From NCBI GenBank assembly GCA_019694875.1, contig JAIBBC010000003.1, forward strand, positions 186,001 to 250,000: DNA of 64,000 nt, given 5' to 3'. The stretch comes from Cyclobacteriaceae bacterium (lineage in GTDB: Bacteria; Bacteroidota; Bacteroidia; Cytophagales; Cyclobacteriaceae). The notes under the pieces were generated by a model. It had not been told where the DNA came from and made no database searches. It was given only the letters and a program-made list of their open reading frames with translations. A program made the translations under genes and the position numbers. How positions within the stretch are numbered: position 1 is the first letter of the stretch; each line of letters opens with the position of its first letter. Shown here piece by piece: positions 16,921 to 26,096 of this stretch.

Positions 16921-17352
16921 TTACTGCCCGGCAATATATTGCTCCAGGTGGGCAATGGTTGATTTTTGATCCTCGATGATGTGTTTTACCACGTCCCCGA
17001 TGGAAATCATACCGATCAGCTTCCCATTTTCCTCAACCGGCAAATGACGAATGTGCTTCCCTGCCATCAGCTTCATGCAATCTTCGATCGAGCTTTGGGG
17101 AGTAACGGTAAACGGGTTCGGAGTCATTAAGTCCTTGATCGGGGTATCTTTTGATGATTTACCTTTCAGGATCAATTTGCGGGCGTAATCGCGCTCGGTA
17201 AAAATCCCTACCAGCTTTCCGTTTTCCACGATCATCAAGCCACCGATATTCTTGTCGCACATTTGTTCAATGGCGCTGTAAACCATCACATGCGGTTCAA
17301 CCGAGTAGACTACGCTACCCTTAGTTTTTAGGATGTCCTGAACGTATTTCAT
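16921..17352 (-). CDS. CBS-domain pair protein
   Basis: The product has 143 residues and consists of two CBS motifs in tandem (about 8-65 and 75-130). IFTERDYARKLIL and MISIGDVVKHIIE are the two copies of the conserved strand-helix element, each after GKLVGI/GKLIGM. Such stand-alone CBS pairs bind adenine nucleotides such as AMP, ATP or SAM and regulate partners. The partner is not evident here. The gene is downstream of, and on the same strand as, the complex I operon, 68 bp past nuoN. Confidence 0.88.
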   Translation of the reverse strand: MKYVQDILKTKGSVVYSVEPHVMVYSAIEQMCDKNIGGLMIVENGKLVGIFTERDYARKLILKGKSSKDTPIKDLMTPNPFTVTPQSSIEDCMKLMAGKHIRHLPVEENGKLIGMISIGDVVKHIIEDQKSTIAHLEQYIAGQ

Positions 17353-17420
17353 AGAGGCAAGAGTTTTAAAACAGGTCTATGAAAATAGCAATTAATTACC
17401 TCAGATTCAAGCCATTCGCC

Positions 17421-18797
17421 CTAAAAGAGCTCAAGCAGATAATCAGGCACCATCGACAAGGCAAACATGCCCGCCACCAGCACAACAATGAGGATTTTTT
17501 GGGATGTGGAAACGGTAATTGCACCGCCCGCAGGCTCCTGCAGGAACATCGCAATGATTACACGAAAATAGTAGTATGCACCCATCAGCGAGGTAACGAT
17601 CGCCAGGATGGTCAGCGAAATCATTCCTTTGTCAATCGCCTGAATGAACACCATGTATTTACCAAAGAATCCTGCCAAAGGCGGAATACCAGCCAGCGAC
17701 AATAATGCAACGGTAATGGCTACCGCGAGCAACGGATTTCTCTTAAACAAGCCATTAAATTGCACGATATCGGTACCTGAATTCAGTTTTTCCACTTGAA
17801 GCAACACTGCAAATGAAGTGATTGAAGCGACTGAGTATGCAGAGAGGTAATAGAATATACCTGAAGCTGAATTCTCAGGCTGTGAAAGAAACGCCAGTAA
17901 GATGTACCCCACGTGGCCTACACTGGAATATGCCAGCATGCGCTTCACATTATCCTGCGCAGCCGCAATCAGGTTAGGTACAGCGAGTGTGAGGATCATA
18001 ATGATCTTCAGAACCAAACTCCAGCTCGGAGCTATGTGTCCAAAGCACACTGAAAACACTTTAACAAAGGCGGCAATGGCTGCAACTTTCACAACAGTCG
18101 ACATAAAAGCCGTCACACTGGTTGGCGACCCGGAATAAACATCGGGAGCCCAGAAGTGAAACGGAACGGCTGAAATCTTGAATGCCAGCCCTACCATGAT
18201 CAGCAGCACGCCCACATAAAAGAATGCCGGTAGTGTTGCTGAATTGATTACCACAGTGGCTGCGATTGTTTGAACATTGAATGAGGCCGTAGCACCGTAT
18301 ACCAGAGCTATTCCCAACAGCAAAAATCCGGTTGCGAACGAACCCATCAGGAAGTATTTGAACGCAGCTTCGTTGGATGCGAGGCTGTCGCGCTTGCTTC
18401 CCGCGAGCGTGTAAAGTGAAAGCGATAATATTTCGATACCCAGAAACAGGATGGCCATATTGTTGAATGATGCCATCAGTATCCCTCCGGCTACCGTAAA
18501 CAGGATCAACGATGCACGGTCGGTGTAATGCGCAAGATCCTGATTGAAATAGTCCTGCGCCATCCAGAACCACAAGATCGTTACCGTCATAATCAGGATC
18601 GAAAAGGCCATCGCGAAATTATCAAACACCACCATGTTGGTGAAGTAAGACACGGATGTACCGAGTTCAGGAATGGTCAACCCAATAGCAACCGCCAGCC
18701 CGATGATAACCAGGAAACTCAGAATTTTCCGGGCATTGAAGAGTTCAGCAACCAGTGCCGTTAATCCAAGTCCGCAAACAATATATAACGCATTCAT
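17421..18797 (-). CDS. nuoN: NADH-quinone oxidoreductase subunit N
   Basis: From ATG 18795-18797 the product has 458 residues. A further upstream start would overlap nuoM and add non-family residues. It is a proton-pumping antiporter-like membrane subunit with about 14 helices and the signature GLAFKISAVPFHFWAPDVYSG, containing the conserved membrane lysine and proline helix break. Later segments NVKRMLAYSSVGHVGY and LLSLAGIPPLAGFFGKY are also diagnostic. It is the last gene of the nuo operon, starting 1 bp after the nuoM stop. Confidence 0.95.
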   Translation of the reverse strand: MNALYIVCGLGLTALVAELFNARKILSFLVIIGLAVAIGLTIPELGTSVSYFTNMVVFDNFAMAFSILIMTVTILWFWMAQDYFNQDLAHYTDRASLILFTVAGGILMASFNNMAILFLGIEILSLSLYTLAGSKRDSLASNEAAFKYFLMGSFATGFLLLGIALVYGATASFNVQTIAATVVINSATLPAFFYVGVLLIMVGLAFKISAVPFHFWAPDVYSGSPTSVTAFMSTVVKVAAIAAFVKVFSVCFGHIAPSWSLVLKIIMILTLAVPNLIAAAQDNVKRMLAYSSVGHVGYILLAFLSQPENSASGIFYYLSAYSVASITSFAVLLQVEKLNSGTDIVQFNGLFKRNPLLAVAITVALLSLAGIPPLAGFFGKYMVFIQAIDKGMISLTILAIVTSLMGAYYYFRVIIAMFLQEPAGGAITVSTSQKILIVVLVAGMFALSMVPDYLLELF

Positions 18798-18798
18798 A

Positions 18799-20268
18799 TT
18801 ATCGGATCGCAGTAAGGGGTGAATAAAGCTCCAGCAGTTTGGCAACCGCAGGTTCTGAAATTGACAGGATTGGTGCCGGATAAATGCCGATCAAAATGAT
18901 CAGTACAACGATCGGGTAAAGCACTGCCTTCTCATTCCACGTAAGGTCGGTAACAGAAGCCGTGAGTGTATTAGTGTCTCCCGACATCGACTTTTGAAAC
19001 GTTCTCAACATATACACGGCTCCGAGAATGATCGTGAGGCCGGCCAGCGCGCCAAGCCACGCGCGGTACTGGAAGATTGAGCTGATCAACAAAAACTCTC
19101 CAATGAACCCGCTGGTTAACGGAAGCGCCACACTTCCCAATAACGTAATCACAAAAACAGTCGCCAGCTTAGGAGCAACGTTGCGGATACCGCCAAGATC
19201 AGCCAGCGCGGTCGTCTTTGTCCGATCAAAAACAATATCGATAATGAAGAACATGCCTACTACAACAATACCGTGGCTGATCATCTGGATCATCGCGCCC
19301 TGTATGCCGGTGGCGGTAAGGGTGAACAATCCCGCAGCGATCAATCCAACGTGTGCGATTGATGAGTATGCGATAAGGCGCTTAAAGTCTTTCTGAACAA
19401 TGGCAATGCATGACGCATAAATAATTCCGATTACCGAAATCAGGATAGCCGTATAACCCCAGGTGATTACACCGAAGGGTACAACCGGCACGAGCCAGCG
19501 GATAACTCCGTAAATACCCATCTTCAGCATAATGCCCGATAACAACATGGTGCCTTGTGTCGGAGCAACGGTATACGTATCAGGTTGCCAGGTGTGAAAC
19601 GGGAACACCGGCATCTTCACTGCAAAGGCCGCAAACAAAAACCAGAAAATAAATCCCTGCTCTCCACCCGATAATCCCTGACCTGCTGCATACAACGCTT
19701 CAACATCAAATGAATGGACACCCGGTGTATGGAGATACAGGTAAATCAACGCGATCAGCATCAACAAACTTCCGGCAAGCGTATACATAAAGAATTTGAA
19801 GGTGATCTTTCCGCGATTCTCTCCGCCCCATATCAGACAGATGAAGTAAATCGGAATGAGTGCAATTTCCCAGAACAGGTAGAACAAGAGGCCGTCCTGT
19901 GCAACGAACACACCAATAAGTGCCATCTGCATCACGAGAATCAACCCGTAAAACGTTGATGGTTTTGAAAACGACTTTCCGAAAGACGACAGAATAATAA
20001 ACGGCACCAGCACAGTAGTCAGCAATACCAGCAGCAAACTGATTCCGTCAATGTCAACGTAATAGCTCAGGCCAATTCGTTCAATCCACTGAAAGTTAGC
20101 GCGCAAATTTTCTGCATCGCCTGTTTTAAATTGATAAACCACTACAGCGGAAATAAGCAGTTCGATGCACGCAGCGCCAAACGCCAATGCGTGGCTTTGT
20201 TTTGACCTCAGTGCAAAAATCAAGAGTGCTGCAGCAAGCGGAAAAAATATGAGAAGGGTCGTCAGCAT
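18799..20268 (-). CDS. nuoM: NADH-quinone oxidoreductase subunit M
   Basis: The product has 489 residues and about 14 membrane helices. Antiporter-subunit signatures are FWEIALIPIYF (membrane glutamate), AFAVKMPVFPFHTWQPD (membrane lysine) and DFKRLIAYSSIAHVG. NuoM is one of the three Mrp-antiporter-like proton channels of complex I. Its stop is 1 bp from the nuoN start, and its own start follows nuoL by 7 bp. Confidence 0.96.
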   Translation of the reverse strand: MLTTLLIFFPLAAALLIFALRSKQSHALAFGAACIELLISAVVVYQFKTGDAENLRANFQWIERIGLSYYVDIDGISLLLVLLTTVLVPFIILSSFGKSFSKPSTFYGLILVMQMALIGVFVAQDGLLFYLFWEIALIPIYFICLIWGGENRGKITFKFFMYTLAGSLLMLIALIYLYLHTPGVHSFDVEALYAAGQGLSGGEQGFIFWFLFAAFAVKMPVFPFHTWQPDTYTVAPTQGTMLLSGIMLKMGIYGVIRWLVPVVPFGVITWGYTAILISVIGIIYASCIAIVQKDFKRLIAYSSIAHVGLIAAGLFTLTATGIQGAMIQMISHGIVVVGMFFIIDIVFDRTKTTALADLGGIRNVAPKLATVFVITLLGSVALPLTSGFIGEFLLISSIFQYRAWLGALAGLTIILGAVYMLRTFQKSMSGDTNTLTASVTDLTWNEKAVLYPIVVLIILIGIYPAPILSISEPAVAKLLELYSPLTAIR

Positions 20269-20275
20269 AAATCTC

Positions 20276-22201
20276 TTAACCGATTAAGGTGTAGGTCACA
20301 ATCAAAACAATCCCGATCACCATCAGGAAAATATAATATCCGATAGAGCCGGTCTGCGTTAAGCGGGTAATCTTTCCCCCTTCCGGAACCGAGCTTCCAA
20401 AAATGTTTACAATGAAATCAATACCCATGCGTTCAACAAACACATCAAGTACATTCGACAGCCAGTACAGCGGTTTCACAATAATGGCATTATACAACTC
20501 ATCGATGTAATACTTGTTTGCCAGAATTTTTGCCGGTCCGGCAAGTTGTGCATCGGCAACGGGAACATGTTTTTTACGCACATACTTCAAGTAGACGATG
20601 ATGATAACCAAAACGGTCAATCCGATCACAATTCCCATGAGCATATATTCTGTTGCGTGGGTAAGGTGAGCGTGCTCCTCACCTCTTTGTTTTACAATCT
20701 CGACAGATTGAGCAAACACAGGCGACAGGTATTCACTCAGCCAGTGCGATCCACCCAGTGCCTCGGGCACGCCCATAAATCCGCCAACGACAGATAATAC
20801 CGCGAGACAAATCAGCGGAACCGTAATGCTCTTTGGTGATTCGTGAATATGACTCATCACATGCTGGCTGGCGCGTACATCTCCGAAGAAAGTGAGGTAC
20901 AGCAATCTGAACATGTAAAATACCGTGAGTAATGATGCAAGCAATGCAATTCCCCAGACGATCGGGTTGTGCGCAAATGCATTGGCAAGAATCTCATCTT
21001 TTGAAAAGAAGCCTGCAAATGGCGGGATACCGGAAATCGCAAGCACCCCAATCAAGAACGTAGCAAATGTTATCGGCAGATACTTCCGCAAGCCGCCCAT
21101 GCTGCGCATGTCTTGTTCTCCGCTTAATGCGTGAATAACACTACCTGCCCCGAGGAACAGCAATGCCTTGAAGAATGCGTGCGTTGCCATGTGAAAGATG
21201 CCCGCGGTGAATGCACCGAGACCAAGCGCCAAAAACATCAATCCCAATTGACTGACTGTTGAATATGCAAGCACTTTTTTGATATCGTTTTGTTTCAGGG
21301 CGATGGTTGCTGCAAACAATGCAGTTGCCAGACCTACAATCATCACCAGGTTCATGGCAATCGGTGACAGCGTATACAACACGTTGTTTCTGGCTACCAT
21401 ATAAATACCGGCTGTAACCATGGTTGCCGCGTGGATCAATGCTGAAACCGGAGTCGGGCCAGCCATCGCATCGGGCAGCCACGTGTACAATGGAATCTGT
21501 GCGCTCTTACCCATTGCACCAATAAATAAAAGAATAGTAATCCAGGTAATTGTTTCAGGCGATGCCTGCGGAGCCTGGATAATCATGTCGGCATAATTAA
21601 CCGATCCGAAATTGATGAAGACCAGGAAAATTCCGAGTAACAAACCGAGGTCACCAATGCGGTTCATGATAAACGCCTTGTTGGCGGCATCGTTGTACGC
21701 CTGATTTTTGAACCAGAATCCAATCAGCAGATATGAACACAAGCCCACGCCTTCCCAGCCGATAAACATCACCAGATAATTTGTTCCCATCACCAGCAGG
21801 AGCATGAAGAACACGAACAGGTTGAGGTATGAGAAGAACCGGTTGAAGCCTGCATCATCGTGCATGTAACCAATCGAGTATACATGAATCAGGAATCCAA
21901 CTCCTGTAATGATCAGGAGAAAAATTGAGGACAACGGGTCGATCAGGAAACCCATCGTTGAATGGAAATCCCCTGCGATGATCCAATTAAACGCGTGTAC
22001 ATAAAATGTTCGCGCGTCTTCCGGCTGATTAAGCAATCTGATAAATAGTGTCACAGCCGCAATGAACGCGAGGAACACCGAGCCGCAGGCAATAAAAGAT
22101 GCTGCGCTGTGCGAAAGTCGTTTAACGTTAAGCGCCACCAGCAGAAAGCCTACCAGCGGAAGAACAGGAATAATGAGCGCTAAAAATTTTATGCTTACCA
22201 T
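20276..22201 (-). CDS. nuoL: NADH-quinone oxidoreductase subunit L
   Basis: The product has 641 residues, the normal length for the largest antiporter-like subunit with its C-terminal lateral helix. [40 protein letters not shown] and [15 protein letters not shown] are hallmark motifs of the proton channel. It overlaps the end of nuoK by 7 bp, indicating translational coupling in the operon. Confidence 0.96.
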   Translation of the reverse strand: MVSIKFLALIIPVLPLVGFLLVALNVKRLSHSAASFIACGSVFLAFIAAVTLFIRLLNQPEDARTFYVHAFNWIIAGDFHSTMGFLIDPLSSIFLLIITGVGFLIHVYSIGYMHDDAGFNRFFSYLNLFVFFMLLLVMGTNYLVMFIGWEGVGLCSYLLIGFWFKNQAYNDAANKAFIMNRIGDLGLLLGIFLVFINFGSVNYADMIIQAPQASPETITWITILLFIGAMGKSAQIPLYTWLPDAMAGPTPVSALIHAATMVTAGIYMVARNNVLYTLSPIAMNLVMIVGLATALFAATIALKQNDIKKVLAYSTVSQLGLMFLALGLGAFTAGIFHMATHAFFKALLFLGAGSVIHALSGEQDMRSMGGLRKYLPITFATFLIGVLAISGIPPFAGFFSKDEILANAFAHNPIVWGIALLASLLTVFYMFRLLYLTFFGDVRASQHVMSHIHESPKSITVPLICLAVLSVVGGFMGVPEALGGSHWLSEYLSPVFAQSVEIVKQRGEEHAHLTHATEYMLMGIVIGLTVLVIIIVYLKYVRKKHVPVADAQLAGPAKILANKYYIDELYNAIIVKPLYWLSNVLDVFVERMGIDFIVNIFGSSVPEGGKITRLTQTGSIGYYIFLMVIGIVLIVTYTLIG

Positions 22202-22500
22202 TTCAAACGATTCAGAATATCAATATCAACTGTTTTCGTGTTATCGTGCATTTTCACCAAAATCGCCAGCCCCACAGCCACTTCAGCGGCAGCAACCGCC
22301 ATGATAAAAAATACAAACACCTGCCCTGCCGCATCATTCAGGTAGGTTGAAAACGCTACCAGCAAAACGTTAACTGCATTGAGCATTAATTCGATGCACA
22401 TGAACACGATGATGGCATTCCTGCGGAACAAAACCCCCAACACACCGATGCAGAACAGCGCCAGGCTCAACCACAAATAATATTCTACGGGTATTTTCAT
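22195..22500 (-). CDS. nuoK: NADH-quinone oxidoreductase subunit K
   Basis: The product has 101 residues and three membrane helices. The conserved membrane glutamates occur in [12 protein letters not shown] and in [13 protein letters not shown]. NuoK forms part of the E-channel linking the quinone site to the antiporter subunits. It lies between nuoJ (5 bp gap) and nuoL (7 bp overlap). Confidence 0.95.
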   Translation of the reverse strand: MKIPVEYYLWLSLALFCIGVLGVLFRRNAIIVFMCIELMLNAVNVLLVAFSTYLNDAAGQVFVFFIMAVAAAEVAVGLAILVKMHDNTKTVDIDILNRLKW

Positions 22501-22505
22501 ACAGC

Positions 22506-23015
22506 TTACTGGGGTGTTGTGGTATTACTTGATTTCTTTCCAATCATTACTGCGCCAACCATCGCGGCAAGCAACAGGATGGATGTGATCTCGAACGGCA
22601 GCAGGAAATCGGTGAGCATCACTTTTCCAAGATTTCTCACGTAGCCGATCTGGCTTCCGGTGTCTTGCAGCATTTTGTCGTCTGTTCCGCGCAGGGCAGC
22701 AACCAGCACCACCATCAGCAGACAGGCGGAAATAACAGCAACAAATTTCAGGGTGTTGTTTTTGTGTGGTTCAGATTCGCTGTTCAGGTTCAATAACATC
22801 AGCACGTACAGGAATAATACCATGATGGCCCCTGCATACACGATAATGTGCACGAACGCCACGAATTGTGCATTCATCAACAGGTAATGGCCGAAAATGC
22901 AAAAGAAGGTAATGATCAGGTACAGCACACTGTGCACCGGATTTTTTGAAAACACGACCATCAGTGCTGACAGGATCGCGAGAAATGACAAGAAATAAAA
23001 GAGGTACAGTGTCAC
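22506..23015 (-). CDS. nuoJ: NADH-quinone oxidoreductase subunit J (GTG start)
   Basis: I place the start at a GTG (CAC at 23013-23015), giving 169 residues from [15 protein letters not shown], 7 bp after the nuoI stop. An ATG start at 23105 would overlap nuoI by about 80 bp and add 30 residues that do not look like NuoJ. Five hydrophobic helices are visible. [16 protein letters not shown] and [21 protein letters not shown] match the conserved TM3 region that undergoes the pi-bulge transition in complex I. Confidence 0.9.
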   Translation of the reverse strand: MTLYLFYFLSFLAILSALMVVFSKNPVHSVLYLIITFFCIFGHYLLMNAQFVAFVHIIVYAGAIMVLFLYVLMLLNLNSESEPHKNNTLKFVAVISACLLMVVLVAALRGTDDKMLQDTGSQIGYVRNLGKVMLTDFLLPFEITSILLLAAMVGAVMIGKKSSNTTTPQ

Positions 23016-23022
23016 TGTGTTG

Positions 23023-23592
23023 TTATTTATTATGACTGAGTTGCTTATGTTTTTTGAATTCCAATACAGCAGGCGTTTGACGTACGGTAACATCAATGCG
23101 CTCATCCACCTTCTCTACCAGTTTATCTTTTCCATAAATAAATCCGTCACGCGCAAAGTCGGTGTACACCAATCTGTCCGTCAGGAAAATCGCTTCCTTC
23201 GGACAAGCCTCTTCACACAATCCGCAGAAGATGCAGCGCAGCATGTTGATTTCATACGTTGATGCATATTTTTCCTCGCGGTATAAATTCTCCTCTCCTT
23301 TCTTACGTTCCGCAGCGGTCATCGTAATAGCCTCTGCCGGACAAGCCACGGCACACAATCCGCACGCAGTGCAACGCTCCGCTCCTTTATCGTCACGTTT
23401 CAGCACATGATGGCCCCGCCAGATTTTACTGAATTCACGTTTTACTTCCGGATAGCTTACCGTAGCTTTTCTGCGGAACAAGTGCTTGATCGTAATCGCA
23501 ATGCCGCTCAGCACCGCAGGAAGATAAATCCTCTCCAGGAAGGTCATCTTCTTGTTCGATACGACTTTCGATCTATGTGATAATGATTCCAT
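23023..23592 (-). CDS. nuoI: NADH-quinone oxidoreductase subunit I (2x 4Fe-4S)
   Basis: The product has 189 residues. It has two ferredoxin-type clusters with CxxCxxCxxxC spacing, CTACGLCAVACP and CIFCGLCEEACP, which bind N6a and N6b and relay electrons to NuoB. The N-terminal amphipathic segment (YLPAVLSGIAITIKHLF) docks on the membrane arm. It overlaps nuoH by 1 bp. Confidence 0.96.
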   Translation of the reverse strand: MESLSHRSKVVSNKKMTFLERIYLPAVLSGIAITIKHLFRRKATVSYPEVKREFSKIWRGHHVLKRDDKGAERCTACGLCAVACPAEAITMTAAERKKGEENLYREEKYASTYEINMLRCIFCGLCEEACPKEAIFLTDRLVYTDFARDGFIYGKDKLVEKVDERIDVTVRQTPAVLEFKKHKQLSHNK

Positions 23593-24626
23593 TATTTATC
23601 TATCCAAAGTAAAACCAATGCCGTTAACAACAGGTTTGCAATTGACAACGGTAACAAAACTCTCCAACCCAGATTCATCAGCTGATCGTACCGGAAACGC
23701 GGCAACGTCCAGCGTACCCACATGAAGAAGAAGATGAAGAAGAAAATCTTAGCGAACAGGAACACCGTTCCGAGGATCGTGATTGCATTGTGACTTAACC
23801 CCAGATCGTTCATGAACGGGAAGTTGTAACCGCCAAAATAGAGCGTTGACAACACCGCGGATGAAATAAACATGTTGATGTACTCGGCAAACATGTAGAA
23901 ACCAAGCTTCATCGAACTGTATTCGGTGTGATAACCACCCACCAACTCCGTTTCGCATTCCGGTAAATCAAATGGTGCACGGTTACATTCCGCAAACGCG
24001 CACACAATGAATATCAAAAAGCCCAGCGGCTGATATACAACATTCCAGAAATTCCAGTCGCCACCAGCCTGTTGGTTAACAATTTCACCGAGTGAAAGCG
24101 TGCCGGTCATCATGATCAATGCGATGATCGAAATACCCATTGCCAGTTCGTAGCTGATCATCTGCGCAGATGCACGGATTGCACCAAGTAACGAATATTT
24201 GTTGTTGGAAGCCCAGCCTCCGATCATAATTCCATATACACCAATCGAAACCACGCCAAACACATACAGGATACCGATGTTGATGTCGGTAATCTGGAGA
24301 GAATATGCAGTTCCGTTAATTATCAATGTGTTTCCCCAGGGAATCAATACTCCGGCCATCAATGCAGTAATCATGGCGATGCTGGGGCCGAGAATGAACA
24401 GGAATTTATTGGAAACCGAAGGAATGATTTCTTCCTTCATGAAAAACTTCAGTCCATCGGCAAGCGGTTGTAAAATTCCGAACGGACCCGCACGGTTGGG
24501 ACCAATACGATCCTGCAGGAAAGCAGCAACTTTGCGTTCACCGTACGTGGCATACATGGCCACCACCAATGTGATGGTGAACACGCCTACAACGAGCAGG
24601 ATTTTATAGATCAAAAAATCTGTCAT
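23592..24626 (-). CDS. nuoH: NADH-quinone oxidoreductase subunit H
   Basis: The product has 344 residues and about eight membrane helices. The conserved acidic loop AECNRAPFDLPE, then the TELVGGYHTEYSS segment, line the quinone chamber. QDRIGPNRAGPFGILQPLADG and the first-helix region are also typical. It overlaps the nuoG stop by 4 bp (ATGA-type junction). Confidence 0.96.
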   Translation of the reverse strand: MTDFLIYKILLVVGVFTITLVVAMYATYGERKVAAFLQDRIGPNRAGPFGILQPLADGLKFFMKEEIIPSVSNKFLFILGPSIAMITALMAGVLIPWGNTLIINGTAYSLQITDINIGILYVFGVVSIGVYGIMIGGWASNNKYSLLGAIRASAQMISYELAMGISIIALIMMTGTLSLGEIVNQQAGGDWNFWNVVYQPLGFLIFIVCAFAECNRAPFDLPECETELVGGYHTEYSSMKLGFYMFAEYINMFISSAVLSTLYFGGYNFPFMNDLGLSHNAITILGTVFLFAKIFFFIFFFMWVRWTLPRFRYDQLMNLGWRVLLPLSIANLLLTALVLLWIDK

Positions 24627-25627
24627 GCGTTCAATGAGTTAGGTTCCGGCAACGGCTTTCCTTTTTGGAACTCCAGTTGGCGTTCAACTTCTTTCTTCAA
24701 CTTCTGGAGATCGATTCGCTCATAGTGATTCTGCGAAATCACTGATCCGCGATCAATGTGCCGCGGGCCCTCCACTTTCCAGTGAGCGATGTCTTTGTGA
24801 TCGTAGCGGCATTCGTTGCAGATAAACTCTTTCACCTCACCGTACTGATCTTTGCGTGCTGTTACGCGGAGAACTTCTTCTCCTTTCATCCACAACACTA
24901 CCTTTCCTGAACACTTCGGACAGTCGCGATGCGCATCCATCGGATTCGTAAACCACACGCGCTGCTTGAAGCGGAATGTTTTGTCAGTCAATGCTCCTAC
25001 CGGGCAAACGTCAATCATGTTACCGGAGAACTCGTTATCCACCGCCTTCTCGATATAGGTGCTGATCTCGGAATGATCGCCACGGTTCAACACACCATGC
25101 ACGCGGTTGTTGGTAAGCTGGTCAGCCACGAAGGTGCAGCGATAGCACAGAATACAACGATTCATGTGCAATTTGATCTTATCACCAATGTCTATCTTCT
25201 CGAATGTTCTGCGGTCTTCTTCGTAGCGGGTTTTTGCTGCGCCATGCTCATAGGCAAGGTTCTGCAAATCGCACTCACCAGCCTGGTCACAAATAGGGCA
25301 ATCGAGCGGGTGATTGATCAGCAGAAACTCTACAACACCTTTGCGTGCTTCCAACACCTCGGGCGAAGTAATGTTTTGAACTACCATTCCGTCCATGACA
25401 TTGGTACGGCACGATGCAACAAGCTTCGGCATCGGACGCGGATCTTTCGCTGAACCCTGCGTTACCTTAACAAGACACACTCGACACTTCCCTCCCGTTT
25501 CTTTCAAAGTTGAGTAGTAGCACATCGCAGGTGGAACTACATCACCGCCAATCATCCGGGCAGCATTCAGGATTGAAGTACCATCGGGAACTTCGATCTC
25601 AATGCCATCTATCGTTACTTTTGCCAT
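24623..25627 (-). CDS. nuoG: NADH-quinone oxidoreductase subunit G, short form without molybdopterin-fold domain
   Basis: The product has 334 residues. It has an N-terminal 2Fe-2S domain (CYYSTLKETGGKCRVC, then SCRTNV), a HxxxCxxCxxxxxC cluster (HPLDCPICDQAGEC) and a third cluster (CILCYRC with CPVGAL). A further CPKC...CNEC pair follows. It ends near residue 330, so the long oxidoreductase/molybdopterin-like domain of E. coli-type NuoG (about 900 residues) is absent. Short NuoG forms are known in Bacteroidota, so this is likely functional rather than truncated. A four-helix-bundle gene separates it from nuoF. Confidence 0.93.
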   Translation of the reverse strand: MAKVTIDGIEIEVPDGTSILNAARMIGGDVVPPAMCYYSTLKETGGKCRVCLVKVTQGSAKDPRPMPKLVASCRTNVMDGMVVQNITSPEVLEARKGVVEFLLINHPLDCPICDQAGECDLQNLAYEHGAAKTRYEEDRRTFEKIDIGDKIKLHMNRCILCYRCTFVADQLTNNRVHGVLNRGDHSEISTYIEKAVDNEFSGNMIDVCPVGALTDKTFRFKQRVWFTNPMDAHRDCPKCSGKVVLWMKGEEVLRVTARKDQYGEVKEFICNECRYDHKDIAHWKVEGPRHIDRGSVISQNHYERIDLQKLKKEVERQLEFQKGKPLPEPNSLNA

Positions 25628-25660
25628 TAGTCGTTAATCGTTATTTGTTAATCGTTAAAT
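25625..25660. repeat. AT-rich GTTAATCGTTA repeat at the nuoG/four-helix junction
   Basis: GTTAATCGTTA occurs twice in about 30 bp (GTCGTTAATCGTTATTTGTTAATCGTTAAA). The stop codon of the four-helix-bundle gene lies inside it. Related TTAACGATTAAC-type sequence recurs at the other loose nuo junctions. Confidence 0.55.
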
Positions 25661-26054
25661 GGTACCGCTCTTCAGGCTCATTTACACTGTTTTGAAGCTT
25701 CGCTTTCTTCAAATAATTGATAAAACCATTTAATACAGCGAGGCAATCGCTGATTTGTTGTTTATAATCATTCAATTGTTCGCCTGTAATATATCGTTCA
25801 TCAGAAGCCACAATGAGGTGGTCCATCAATTCATATAAAGATCCTCTGCTTTGCCTGCAAAACTGAGTATACTCCTGGTAGTGAAATCTTCCATAACCTT
25901 CCGCAATGTTGGCAGTTACCGATCTTGAAGCTCTGATAATCTGGTCTGTTAACCGAAACCTCTCCTCTGAAGGAAAAGACTTGACAAGCGTTGAAAGATT
26001 AACTCTCAACGTATTTGCTCTTTTCCAACAATCTAATTCTTCAAAGGTCTTCAT
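25641..26054 (-). CDS. Four-helix-bundle protein (23S rRNA intervening-sequence protein family)
   Basis: The product has 137 residues. The family pattern is clear: ELDCWKRANTLRVNLSTLVKSFPSEERF, LTDQIIRASRSVTANIAEGYGR and the C-terminal helix region DCLAVLNGFINYLK. The family (TIGR02436/S23-like) is found inside 23S rRNA intervening sequences and also as free-standing genes scattered in Bacteroidota. Its function is unknown. Here it sits within the nuo operon, flanked on both sides by the AT-rich short repeats, which points to a later insertion. Confidence 0.88.
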   Translation of the reverse strand: MKTFEELDCWKRANTLRVNLSTLVKSFPSEERFRLTDQIIRASRSVTANIAEGYGRFHYQEYTQFCRQSRGSLYELMDHLIVASDERYITGEQLNDYKQQISDCLAVLNGFINYLKKAKLQNSVNEPEERYHLTINK

Positions 26055-26096
26055 CTACGATTAACTAATAACTATTAACCATTAACGACTAAGCCG
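26055..26096. repeat. AT-rich TTAAC repeat at the four-helix/nuoF junction
   Basis: ACGATTAACTAATAACTATTAACC then ATTAACGACTAA. It is rich in TTAAC/TTAAT words and resembles the flank on the other side of the four-helix-bundle gene and the gaps at 27461-27512 and 28055-28106. nuoF's stop codon is at 26089-26091. Confidence 0.5.
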
